Positions 1 through 6,099 of a stretch of 9,974 nt of DNA are shown here, piece by piece. The notes under the pieces are model-generated. The model did no database searches. It was not told the DNA's origin and was given only the letters and a program-made list of their open reading frames with translations. Each line of letters begins with the position of its first letter. Position 1 is the first letter of the stretch. The position numbers and the translations under genes were made by a program. Source of the DNA: Anaerolineae bacterium (lineage in GTDB: Bacteria; Chloroflexota; Anaerolineae; Aggregatilineales; UBA3940); the NCBI GenBank assembly GCA_016926985.1, contig JAFGNO010000176.1, forward strand, positions 1 to 9,974, given 5' to 3'.

Positions 1-775
1 CATTTGGATTGTAATCCCGAATAAGGCGCTTATGGAACGAGAACGGCGGCTCCAGACGGGGGTCTTTCCGGGTCAGCATATGATGGAGCGTTGCCCCCAG
101 CGCATAAATATCTGCCGATGGCGAGGCCAATCCCTTATACTGTTCTGGCGCTGCATACCCATCCGTACCTATCATCGTCCCGGGTTGTCCCATCTGGAAA
201 GTCTTTGCAATCCCAAAGTCGATCAGGCGGATATGTTTATGGTGATCCACCATCACGTTGCTGGGCTTCATATCCCGGAAAATAATGGGATCGGGCACAT
301 GGTTATGCAGATAAAACAGGACATCGCAGATTTCTACGCCCCACAGCCGGATCTGCTCAGTAGGCAGAAAGCTTTCAGTGCTATGAAGGATGGCTTCAAG
401 GTCCTTCCCCTGAATAAACTCCATCACCAGATAGGCGCGATCACCATAGCTGAAGAAGTCATAAATCTGCGGGATGGCCGGGTGGGCCAGTGTTGCCAGT
501 ATCTCCGCCTCGCGCTCGAAATTCTTGAGGGTCTGTTCGCGAAGCTGTTGATCCTTGGCCAGATTGATCATTTCCTTGATGGCCACCAATTTGGGAACGG
601 TTGGGAAATGGAGGTCACGCGCCTGATAGACGGCTCCCATACCTCCCATTCCAATGATCCCCAGAATGCGATAGCGGCTCTGGAGAACCTGCCCCGGCTG
701 CAGAGAGCCATCAGGCACCGCCAGCGATTTGGGATCGGAAGATTCTATGTGCTTGGTCTCATTTATATCCGGCAT
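1..775 (-). CDS. Serine/threonine protein kinase, N-terminal part (runs off the left edge)
   Basis: This is the N-terminal 258 residues of a Hanks-type Ser/Thr kinase, which phosphorylates proteins from ATP. It reads open from ATG at 775 to the window edge. The catalytic domain starts near residue 34. Visible motifs are the glycine loop GMGGMGAVY (42-50), the ATP lysine in VAIKE (K67), the helix C glutamate (about E89), the catalytic loop FRDMKPSN (166-173; D168, K170, N173), DFG (186-188) and APE (209-211). The usual HRD histidine is Phe; the catalytic Asp is intact, so activity is expected. About the last third of the domain and any sensor or transmembrane region lie outside. No membrane segment precedes the domain. 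AGGTAG (786-781) is a modest ribosome site. It lies downstream of the isoprenoid pair on the same strand but is 198 bp away and probably has its own promoter. Its target is unknown. Confidence 0.95.
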   Translation of the reverse strand, partial: MPDINETKHIESSDPKSLAVPDGSLQPGQVLQSRYRILGIIGMGGMGAVYQARDLHFPTVPKLVAIKEMINLAKDQQLREQTLKNFEREAEILATLAHPAIPQIYDFFSYGDRAYLVMEFIQGKDLEAILHSTESFLPTEQIRLWGVEICDVLFYLHNHVPDPIIFRDMKPSNVMVDHHKHIRLIDFGIAKTFQMGQPGTMIGTDGYAAPEQYKGLASPSADIYALGATLHHMLTRKDPRLEPPFSFHKRLIRDYNPN

Positions 776-838
776 TTAGACTACCTGATGAAGCTAATAA
801 GAACAGTCTGCTGATAATATGCATTTGCTGCATGATTC

Positions 839-867
839 ATTATAGGCTTTACAGCCTGATCACGCAA
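839..867 (-). promoter_or_regulatory. Candidate promoter for the kinase gene
   Basis: On the minus strand a perfect -10 hexamer TATAAT (844-839) is preceded, after a 17-nt spacer, by TTGCGT (867-862), which matches the first three bases of the -35 consensus. The leader to the kinase ATG would be roughly 55-60 nt. Downstream in the leader is a short dyad ATGCA-TTTGC-TGCAT (about 819-833) of unknown meaning. The -35 element lies inside the 18-codon ORF candidate, so the two readings compete to some degree. Sequence match only. Confidence 0.4.
844..857. repeat. Hairpin AGGCT-TTAC-AGCCT, copy 1
   Basis: This is a perfect 5-bp inverted repeat with a 4-nt loop. It covers the last codons and stop of the 18-codon ORF and touches the TATAAT of the kinase promoter candidate. 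A close relative lies at 945-959; both share GGCT...ACAGCCTG on the plus strand. It could affect transcript folding in the synthase-to-kinase gap. Confidence 0.45.
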
Positions 868-905
868 AGGTAGTTGAGGTCACCTGCCGAAATTCTGGTC
901 TTCAT
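849..905 (-). CDS. Candidate 18-codon ORF upstream of the kinase
   Basis: The ORF encodes MKTRISAGDLNYLCVIRL followed by TAA. An AGGAG (923-919) sits 13 nt before the ATG, a longer spacing than ideal. It lies in the gap between the polyprenyl synthase and the kinase. Its 3' end, including the stop codon, is inside a 5-bp hairpin (844-857) that resembles another hairpin at 945-959 on its other side. It could be a leader peptide, a very short protein or chance: 18 codons is well within random expectation. I recognise no family. The single Cys and the polar-to-hydrophobic sequence do not indicate a function. Confidence 0.25.
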   Translation of the reverse strand: MKTRISAGDLNYLCVIRL

Positions 906-944
906 AACAGGGCTTTTTCTCCTGGTTTGATGGTTGTACAGGAT

Positions 945-974
945 AGGCTGATACAGCCTGCCGGAATTTCCGGC
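945..974. repeat. Tandem hairpins at the end of the polyprenyl synthase gene
   Basis: Two inverted repeats lie back to back. AGGCTG-ATA-CAGCCT (945-959) has a perfect 6-bp stem. GCCGGAA-T-TTCCGGC (960-974) has 7-bp arms around one base and reaches into the synthase stop codon (976-974). In the minus-strand transcript they come directly at or after the stop, so they may act as a 3' stabiliser or a weak termination or attenuation site. No run of U follows, so this is not a standard intrinsic terminator. The first hairpin is repeated in similar form at 844-857. Confidence 0.5.
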
Positions 975-2002
975 TAACGCCGCCGGTTCAGGAGCTGCCC
1001 AACCAGCTCGCGCAGTACCTCGCCAGCCTCCCCACTTGGGTCTGCCGCTTCCAGGGATGCCAGGGTCCGGTCGGTGTAGTTACGGGCAAGCTCTTCAGCA
1101 TAGTGGCGCGCCCCAACAGAATCAAGCAGTGCGACGACCCGATCAACGGTCGGAGAATCAAAAGCGCCGGGCAATCGGTATATCTCACGCAGTTCATCGC
1201 TGATTGAAAGCCCATGCAAAACAGGGAGTGATTTCTTCCGCTGGCGAATGTCAATGGCAGCTTGTTTGCCAGTCAGGTCCGGATCGCCCCAGATATCCAG
1301 AATATCATCGAGAACCTGAAATGCAATGCCCAGATAGCTACCAAACGCCCTGAAATGTCCCAGCACTTCAGGCGAGGCAGATGCAGACAGTGCTCCCAGA
1401 TATGCAGCCCCGCCCAGGAGCGCAGCGGTCTTCCCTGCTATCATGTCCAGGTAATCGCCAGTTGTTACATCGTCCCTGTGCTCAAATGCCATGTCAAGGT
1501 GCTGACCACGGGTAAGCTCCAGGCAGACTTCCCCCAGGAGTTCCAGTTGGGCAGCAGCGTCCAAATCAACCTGCAGGTACGCAGCCAGAGATGGGATCGC
1601 CAGATGGGACAGCGTAAACAAAACATCCCCTGCATTGATCGCCTGCGCTTTACCCCAGATTTTCCAGACCGTTGCACGGTTGCGCCGGCGAGAGCTGCTA
1701 TCCTGTATATCATCATGAAGCAGGGAAAAATTGTGGGTCAGCTCAACTGCGGCTGCTGCAGGGCGGGCCACGTCGATGCCCCCGCTGACAGCCTCACAAA
1801 CCAGCAGCGCCAGAACCGGGCGGAGGCGTTTGCCCTGGTTCTTGTCACTCGCCGCGCCATATTTATCCACCCAACCCATGTGATAGTGAAGCATATGGTA
1901 AAAATCAGGAGGATAAGTATCTCGTGGCTCCAGCACAAAGTGAAGGTCGGCTTCAATTAAAGGAAGCAGGCGCGTAAAGGCTTGTTCAATAGAGGCCATC
2001 AT
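974..2002 (-). CDS. Polyprenyl diphosphate synthase, probably geranylgeranyl/farnesyl type
   Basis: This is a trans-isoprenyl diphosphate synthase of 342 residues, normal for the family. It condenses IPP onto allylic diphosphates in the cytoplasm. Visible motifs are GKRLRP (57-62, IPP binding), the first Asp-rich motif DDIQD (97-101) followed by an Arg-rich RRRNR stretch, GQ (166-167), KT (191-192) and the second Asp-rich motif DDILD (232-236) followed by KKSLP. There is no two-residue insertion in the first motif, and Phe92 sits five residues before it. In archaeal-type enzymes an aromatic residue there limits chain length, so C20 (or C15) is inferred rather than a long quinone side chain. 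Two ATGs in tandem (2002 and 1999) are possible starts; the ribosome site is weak. It follows the IPP isomerase gene by 24 bp, probably in one transcript, supplying precursors for carotenoids, quinones or other isoprenoids. Confidence 0.93.
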   Translation of the reverse strand: MMASIEQAFTRLLPLIEADLHFVLEPRDTYPPDFYHMLHYHMGWVDKYGAASDKNQGKRLRPVLALLVCEAVSGGIDVARPAAAAVELTHNFSLLHDDIQDSSSRRRNRATVWKIWGKAQAINAGDVLFTLSHLAIPSLAAYLQVDLDAAAQLELLGEVCLELTRGQHLDMAFEHRDDVTTGDYLDMIAGKTAALLGGAAYLGALSASASPEVLGHFRAFGSYLGIAFQVLDDILDIWGDPDLTGKQAAIDIRQRKKSLPVLHGLSISDELREIYRLPGAFDSPTVDRVVALLDSVGARHYAEELARNYTDRTLASLEAADPSGEAGEVLRELVGQLLNRRR

Positions 2003-2026
2003 CAGGGTCTTAGTTTTCTCAAAAGA

Positions 2027-3085
2027 TCACTCTACGGGCTCAAGGGATGTGCGCCTAAGCATATCCAGATTCTGGGCCCCACTGCAAAGCATGGCAATGT
2101 GCAGTTGGGCTATGATGACCCGGATACTTTCCTCAATCTGCTGTGCTGATTCGGCCGCGGCCCGCAAAAACATGCCTGCCATGCCACCCAGCGTGGCCCC
2201 CAGTGCAATACACTTGGCAATATCAATGCCATCCCGAAGCCCGCCACTGGCAAACAGGATTATATCCGGCGCAGCATCACGCACCATCTGTATGGACTGG
2301 GCTGTGGGAATTCCCCAGTCAGCAAACGCACGTGCGATCTGCGCATAGGCCGCTGATGGCGCCCTGTGGTATTCCACCTCGCTCCAGGATGTCCCACCTG
2401 CGCCCGCAACGTCCAGCGCTGAAACGCCGGCACTTGCCAGCTCGCGCGCAGCGGTTTTGGACAATCCCCAGCCAACTTCCTTGGCAATCACCGGGACCGG
2501 CAACTCCCGGCAAACCTGCTCGATCTTCCCAAGCAGGCCCGACCAATGGGTGTTACCTTCAGGCTGGACAGCCTCCTGAAGCACATTGAGATGCAAAACC
2601 AGTGCGTCCGCCTCGATCATATCCACTGCCCGCTGGCAGTGGTCAACCGAGTAACCATGGTTCAACTGGACGGCGCCCAGGTTGGCAAGGAGCAGGATAT
2701 CAGGTGCATACTGCCTGATCTGGAATGTGCCTGTAAGTGATGGATCGTTAAAAGCTGCCCGTTGAGACCCGACTCCCATGGCGATGCCGGCCTGCTGGGC
2801 TGCGCGTGCCAGCCGCTGGTTGATCTGACCCGCCTGTTCCGTCCCGCCGGTCATTGACGAGATAAGCAGCGGGGCTGTCAAATGTCTTCCCCACAGTTCC
2901 AGGGCGGTATCAATCTCATCCAGGTCAAGATCGGGTAGTGCCTGGTGCACGAACCTGAATTTTTCCAGCCCGGTTGTCAACCGGGAGAAGGTTACATCCT
3001 GTTCAAGATTGATCCGGAGATGATCTGCTTTCCGCCGCGCAGTTTCATCGCGGTTAGGTTGATGAGGAGCCGTAACTTCGGGCAT
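2027..3085 (-). CDS. fni: Type 2 isopentenyl-diphosphate delta-isomerase (FMN-dependent)
   Basis: This enzyme interconverts IPP and DMAPP using reduced FMN and Mg2+, and supplies the allylic starter for the prenyl synthase next door. From ATG 3085 it is 352 residues, the usual length. Family motifs run in order: RKADH (18-22, substrate), SSMTGG (76-81, FMN), GVGSQR (104-109), HLNVLQE (165-171, whose Gln and Glu serve the active site and metal), KEVG (202-205), GAGGTSW (228-234) and ASGGLRDG (279-286, phosphate binding). The frame stays open to an upstream ATG at 3232. I chose 3085 because AAGGA lies about 10 nt before it, because family proteins begin just before the RKxxH motif, and because the extra 49 residues look unlike coding sequence. 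Its gene diverges from acpP; I see no convincing promoter for it between 3086 and 3257. Confidence 0.95.
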   Translation of the reverse strand: MPEVTAPHQPNRDETARRKADHLRINLEQDVTFSRLTTGLEKFRFVHQALPDLDLDEIDTALELWGRHLTAPLLISSMTGGTEQAGQINQRLARAAQQAGIAMGVGSQRAAFNDPSLTGTFQIRQYAPDILLLANLGAVQLNHGYSVDHCQRAVDMIEADALVLHLNVLQEAVQPEGNTHWSGLLGKIEQVCRELPVPVIAKEVGWGLSKTAARELASAGVSALDVAGAGGTSWSEVEYHRAPSAAYAQIARAFADWGIPTAQSIQMVRDAAPDIILFASGGLRDGIDIAKCIALGATLGGMAGMFLRAAAESAQQIEESIRVIIAQLHIAMLCSGAQNLDMLRRTSLEPVE

Positions 3086-3257
3086 TGGACAGTGTTCCTT
3101 TATAGGGACAGGGGATGGCGCCAGATTGGAAACGGCAGCATCCGGCTGGCTGACACAGGCTGCTCTCAATAATAGCATAAGAGAGTGGCGGGGTCTCATC
3201 ACGCTGGCGTTTTGATTGGCCACCCATCCCACGATCGGTGGCAGTTTTGTAGAACTG

Positions 3258-3263
3258 TATAAT
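3258..3263 (+). promoter_or_regulatory. Candidate -10 element for acpP
   Basis: A perfect TATAAT lies 53 nt before the acpP ATG. No good -35 hexamer is present 16-18 nt upstream (the sequence there is around TCGGTG). TG precedes the hexamer directly rather than with the one-base gap of an extended -10. The 231-bp gap between acpP and fni must also hold the fni promoter, which I cannot place. Confidence 0.35.
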
Positions 3264-3302
3264 CATGCTAAACTACTCGGAACTAAGCTGAGGACTAATA
3301 GC

Positions 3303-3308
3303 AGGAGG
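3303..3308 (+). promoter_or_regulatory. Ribosome binding site of acpP
   Basis: AGGAGG lies 8 nt before ATG 3317, an ideal Shine-Dalgarno. It fits a highly expressed carrier protein and fixes the start. Confidence 0.85.
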
Positions 3309-3316
3309 GTATTAAA

Positions 3317-3559
3317 ATGGCGAGCACGGAAGAACGTATCCGTAACATAGTGGTTGATTTATTGGGGGTGGAGCCTGAAAAAGTGACGCCGGATGCGCGC
3401 TTCCGCGAGGACCTGGAAGCCGACTCACTGGACCTGGTTGAGCTTATCATGGAAATTGAATCTGAATTCGGTGGTGAAATCTCCGATGAAGAAGCCCAGA
3501 AGATTGAGACTGTTGGCCAGGCCATTGAGTATATTGAAACCCGCATGCTTTCTGAATAA
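3317..3559 (+). CDS. acpP: Acyl carrier protein
   Basis: This is an 80-residue acidic acyl carrier protein. It carries growing acyl chains on a 4'-phosphopantetheine arm during type II fatty acid synthesis in the cytoplasm. The attachment motif DSLDLVEL is present, with the modified serine at Ser37. The surroundings (EDLEADSLD, helix II VELIMEIESEFG, then ISDEEAQKIETVGQA) match bacterial AcpP along the whole length, so it is not a stray PKS or NRPS domain. No fab gene adjoins it: the gene stands alone between a divergent isoprenoid pair and a convergent operon, with its own start signals and terminator. Fatty acid synthesis is the default role; a dedicated carrier for another pathway cannot be excluded from sequence. 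Confidence 0.97.
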   Translation: MASTEERIRNIVVDLLGVEPEKVTPDARFREDLEADSLDLVELIMEIESEFGGEISDEEAQKIETVGQAIEYIETRMLSE

Positions 3560-3584
3560 CCCCAATCATCCATCAATCCCTATC

Positions 3585-3620
3585 AACACGGACACGCTAA
3601 CCCCTTGTCCGTGTTTGTTT
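3585..3620 (+). terminator. Rho-independent terminator of acpP
   Basis: A perfect 10-bp stem, AACACGGACA paired with TGTCCGTGTT (3585-3594 and 3606-3615) around an 11-nt loop, is followed by a T-rich tail TTTGTTT. It begins 25 bp past the acpP stop and ends at the stop of the convergent membrane-protein gene, so the stem may also slow transcription from that side, though the tail there is not U-rich. Confidence 0.85.
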
Positions 3621-4275
3621 ATATACCCATAAGCCCCCTCTGTGTTCTCTCATGGCGGGTGATGGTAATCAGCAGAACCAATGCTGCGCCGCTTAACCCT
3701 GCCGTATAAGCCAGGAGCCCCCAGCCTGGCGGGAAAACCCCCAGGTCATACAATTCCCCCAACAATCGGGTCAGTGACAGGTATCCCCAGATTCCGGGGA
3801 CAATCCCCGGAATGCAGAATATAATGGACAGGATCCGCCGCCGCTGCACCGGGAATCTATCGATCAGGTAGCTCAACGCAACACCCACAACCAGCATAGC
3901 TGCAATGATAAATTGCGTCCTGTACTGCCCGGACCGCCATGGCGACAGGATCTGCGGGTACGGCGGGAATAGAACCAGACAGGGCAAAACTGCCGTGAGC
4001 CGTGCCACAAGTCGTATCCACCAGTGGCGAATAAACCCGGCGGCAATAGCAAATGCAATCAAGGCCATTACAATGGAGAACCGCAGCGTGTCTGGAGCTG
4101 CGCTCATATCGCCAAAACGGACTTCTTGCAGATACTCAGCCCTCTCTGCCAGGTCGTACGCGTTCAGGGTGAGGCCAGCCGCCTTGTGAGTTATCCATGC
4201 CCCCCAGGCCCCAATCCAGGCCAGCAGCAGGCCTGCAAAGCCCAGAAAGTCCCCCCTTGATACATTAATCCGCAT
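3619..4275 (-). CDS. Six-helix integral membrane protein of unknown function
   Basis: I do not recognise this 218-residue protein. Hydrophobic stretches at about 10-28, 65-82, 86-104, 119-138, 147-167 and 183-206 suggest six transmembrane helices. A polar segment (about 30-63) separates the first two, and short basic stretches (RHWWIR, DRFPVQRRR, RHERTQR) probably face the cytoplasm. No catalytic motif is visible. Its ATG lies 11 nt inside the end of the upstream ChlI-like ATPase gene, with GAGGG (4288-4284) 8 nt before it, so the two are co-transcribed and probably translationally coupled. This suggests, but does not show, that the membrane protein works with the ATPase. It ends at the acpP terminator. 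Confidence 0.8.
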   Translation of the reverse strand: MRINVSRGDFLGFAGLLLAWIGAWGAWITHKAAGLTLNAYDLAERAEYLQEVRFGDMSAAPDTLRFSIVMALIAFAIAAGFIRHWWIRLVARLTAVLPCLVLFPPYPQILSPWRSGQYRTQFIIAAMLVVGVALSYLIDRFPVQRRRILSIIFCIPGIVPGIWGYLSLTRLLGELYDLGVFPPGWGLLAYTAGLSGAALVLLITITRHERTQRGLMGI

Positions 4276-5515
4276 CAGCTTTACCCTCTCTGGCCCGGGT
4301 GATTAAATCGAGAATTTTATGTTCCTCATTCTGCTGGGCAGCAAAAAACTCATCGATAAACGTGCTGTGGCGCATGCGCAGCGCAAAGGGCGCTGTAACT
4401 TCCAGGTCGTCGGCAGTGACCAAAGTCCGTCCATCTGCAGCCGCGTAGGCGCGTGCAGCTTCAAACATGGTGAATTCCGCCCGGTGTGAATGGATTTTCA
4501 ATTCCTCAATCAGGCTCAGGCCAAGTTCCTGGGCGGGCGGCGATATCTCAACTTCGGGCAGCAGCTCACGCGCAGAGGCCACTTCGTCCCGTGCAAAGTA
4601 GGTTTCATTTTCAAACAACCGTATAAACATGCGCGGGTTGGTCCGGTAATTGCGCATCCGCTCATAGACCAGGAATCGCTGAGCGGGGTCATCCAGCCCA
4701 CTGACCATGACCCGCAAGCCAAACCGGTCAAGTATCTGGGGACGCAGCTTTCCCTCCTCCGGGTTCATTGACCCAATAAGTACAAAACGAGAACGATAAG
4801 TTGCCCGCATTGGCCCGCGCCGCACCGTGTATTGCCCCTGCGCCGAGGCATCGAGGATGGCGTCTACAAGCTGGTCATCAAGCAGGTTGACCTCATCAAT
4901 GTACAACAAATTCCGGTCGGCGCGGGACAGGATCCCCCGGTCAAGCCGGATGCGGCCCTGCTGGAGAGCAACTCGCTCATTAATGCCCCCAATGACATCT
5001 TCAAGTCGGGAATTGAGTGGCAGTTCAAGCATCCGCACCGGGCTGAGATGTGTGATGCTCTCGCCGGCTTCCAGTTTCTCTGCGCAGGTATCACAAACCC
5101 CATCCCTGCCCTCGGCCTCATAATCCTCGGGCATGCAGCCATAAGCACAGATGCTGTGGGGGACCCATGGCAGCAGATCGCTCAGACCACGGACAGCAGT
5201 GGTTTTTCCCGTCCCCCGGGGCCCGATCAGCAGCACGCCTCCTACATTCGGGTTGATAACGGCCAATAACAAGGCTGTCCGCATCTCCAACTGCCCGACA
5301 AACCCCATAAATGGGAAGGGGAGATGCTCGGCGAGGCCAAGGTCTTCTGCCGGTACTTCAAGAACCCTTCTTGCCGAGCGACTTTCAAGAAGCCTCATGA
5401 GCATTGAAGGGCGGGCCTTATCATCCTCACCCCGCAGATGATCGGGGATGGGGATATCTTCTATTACCTCGTCTTCCGGGTTTTCAAGGAGTTCGTTGTC
5501 GCGTGTAGGTGCCAT
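4265..5515 (-). CDS. ChlI/BchI-like AAA+ ATPase (magnesium chelatase subunit I family)
   Basis: This 416-residue AAA+ ATPase resembles the I subunit of magnesium chelatase. The first ~60 residues are acidic and look disordered. The core has Walker A GPRGTGKTT (98-106), Walker B LLYIDEVN (203-210), sensor 1 GSMNPEEG with N251, an arginine-finger candidate in DRFGL (R264), and a C-terminal lid with the family-like stretch around FEAARAYAAADGRT. Between Walker A and B are four cysteines (C123, C127, C141, C144; CX3C and CX2C) that could bind zinc or iron. Related chelatase-type proteins carry cysteines in this region. No ChlD, ChlH or other tetrapyrrole gene is in the window, so a chlorophyll role is not supported; a MoxR-like remodelling or metal-insertion role is equally possible. 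AAGG lies about 8 nt before the ATG. It is the middle gene of a three-gene operon. Confidence 0.9.
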   Translation of the reverse strand: MAPTRDNELLENPEDEVIEDIPIPDHLRGEDDKARPSMLMRLLESRSARRVLEVPAEDLGLAEHLPFPFMGFVGQLEMRTALLLAVINPNVGGVLLIGPRGTGKTTAVRGLSDLLPWVPHSICAYGCMPEDYEAEGRDGVCDTCAEKLEAGESITHLSPVRMLELPLNSRLEDVIGGINERVALQQGRIRLDRGILSRADRNLLYIDEVNLLDDQLVDAILDASAQGQYTVRRGPMRATYRSRFVLIGSMNPEEGKLRPQILDRFGLRVMVSGLDDPAQRFLVYERMRNYRTNPRMFIRLFENETYFARDEVASARELLPEVEISPPAQELGLSLIEELKIHSHRAEFTMFEAARAYAAADGRTLVTADDLEVTAPFALRMRHSTFIDEFFAAQQNEEHKILDLITRAREGKADAD

Positions 5516-5552
5516 TGCACAGCCTTACAGAGAATCTCGGAAAAGAGGACGA

Positions 5553-5924
5553 TTATTCCATATCAGGCCGACGGTCGGAGATATGTTTGAATACATCAGG
5601 GTCTTCTTCAAGGACATCGATGATTGAATAAGGCAGTTCGCTGAATGTCGGGGGGAGCGGCGCGCGGGCAGGTAAATCGGGGCGAGGAGGAAAGGCCGGA
5701 GGTGAAGGGTGTAAATCCCGCCGCAGTTCGGTGCGCTTCCTGAGAATGCGGGAATCCTTGCTGATCTGCCCGATCCACTCTCCATCAGCAGTGAAAACCT
5801 CCTTATTCTCTCCCTCAACCCAGGCGACACAGGTGCCGCGATGGTCCCACACGAATCCATCAACCAGGGTTGCAATCCAGTCGCCATAGGTATTCCAGAT
5901 AAACTGCCCTTTATGTTTTGCCAT
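5553..5924 (-). CDS. Small beta-repeat protein, resembles 4-fold beta flower domain proteins
   Basis: This 123-residue protein starts at ATG 5924, chosen over an in-frame ATG at 6005 because AGGAGG (5935-5930) lies 5 nt before it. Residues about 5-55 hold three similar strands-with-turn units (YGDWIATL, RGTCVAWV, DGEWIGQI), each with a Gly followed two or three residues later by a hydrophobic or Trp pair. They are followed by a basic SRILRKR stretch. This pattern recalls the 4-fold beta flower family, from memory only. A Pro-rich linker (about 70-95) and an acidic tail with DVLEEDPDVFKHI follow. There is no signal peptide or membrane segment. It is the first gene of the operon with the ChlI-like ATPase, 37 bp away. 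Function unknown. Confidence 0.75.
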   Translation of the reverse strand: MAKHKGQFIWNTYGDWIATLVDGFVWDHRGTCVAWVEGENKEVFTADGEWIGQISKDSRILRKRTELRRDLHPSPPAFPPRPDLPARAPLPPTFSELPYSIIDVLEEDPDVFKHISDRRPDME

Positions 5925-5953
5925 AGTCACCTCCTGGATACATGATGTGATGG

Positions 5954-5974
5954 TAGGGATACCTAGTATCCCTA
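5954..5974. promoter_or_regulatory. Perfect 9+3+9 inverted repeat, operator candidate
   Basis: The arms TAGGGATAC (5954-5962) and GTATCCCTA (5966-5974) are exact reverse complements around CTA. The element lies immediately downstream of the minus-strand -10 candidate TAAAAT (5979-5974), at the expected transcription start of the operon that begins at 5924, and 30 bp before its ATG. That is a typical place for a repressor dimer to bind. The hairpin could instead act in the 5' leader. No regulator gene in the window obviously matches it. Confidence 0.55.
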
Positions 5975-5979
5975 TTTTA
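5974..5979 (-). promoter_or_regulatory. Candidate -10 element for the beta-repeat/ATPase operon
   Basis: TAAAAT matches five of six consensus bases and lies about 50 nt before ATG 5924. The -35 position (around 5997-6002) reads TACAGA, a poor match, so an activator or a different sigma factor could be involved. It abuts the 9+3+9 inverted repeat. Confidence 0.35.
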
Positions 5980-6004
5980 CCCCTAATTGACAGTTGTCTG
6001 TACA

Positions 6005-6033
6005 TTGTGGCGTCCTGTCCCTCATGTTAAAAT
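6005..6033 (+). promoter_or_regulatory. Extended -10 promoter candidate for the nucleotidyltransferase/HD pair
   Basis: TAAAAT (6028-6033) is preceded by TGT (6025-6027), giving an extended -10. After a 17-nt spacer upstream is TTGTGG (6005-6010) as a -35. The leader to ATG 6100 would be about 60 nt. It points away from the operon promoter near 5974, so both lie in one 175-bp divergent region. Confidence 0.5.
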
Positions 6034-6099
6034 GCCGGCAAGGAAGTTGCAAGACCCTGCAGGCGTGACGGCATAATACACTGAGGTGGAAAGAGACCT

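Noticed and set aside
32..814. 260-codon open frame on the plus strand
   Set aside because: It is the antisense shadow of the kinase, whose minus-strand frame shows every expected kinase motif in order.
1262..1960. 232-codon open frame on the plus strand
   Set aside because: Antisense to the polyprenyl synthase; no recognisable domain or ribosome site.
3086..3232. Extended N-terminus of the IPP isomerase from ATG 3232, with a short hydrophobic stretch
   Set aside because: The start at 3085 has an AAGGA at good spacing and gives the usual family length; the extension has no family similarity that I can see.
3219..3242. GCCACC...GGTGGC inverted repeat upstream of acpP
   Set aside because: Six-base arms with a 12-nt loop are expected by chance, and it is not aligned with a convincing promoter.
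5987..5992. Perfect TTGACA on the plus strand
   Set aside because: No -10-like hexamer lies 16-18 nt downstream; the extended -10 at 6025-6033 is a better promoter for the same gene.
5925..6005. Extended N-terminus of the beta-repeat protein from ATG 6005
   Set aside because: It would run through the -10 candidate and the inverted repeat, and ATG 5924 has a near-perfect Shine-Dalgarno.
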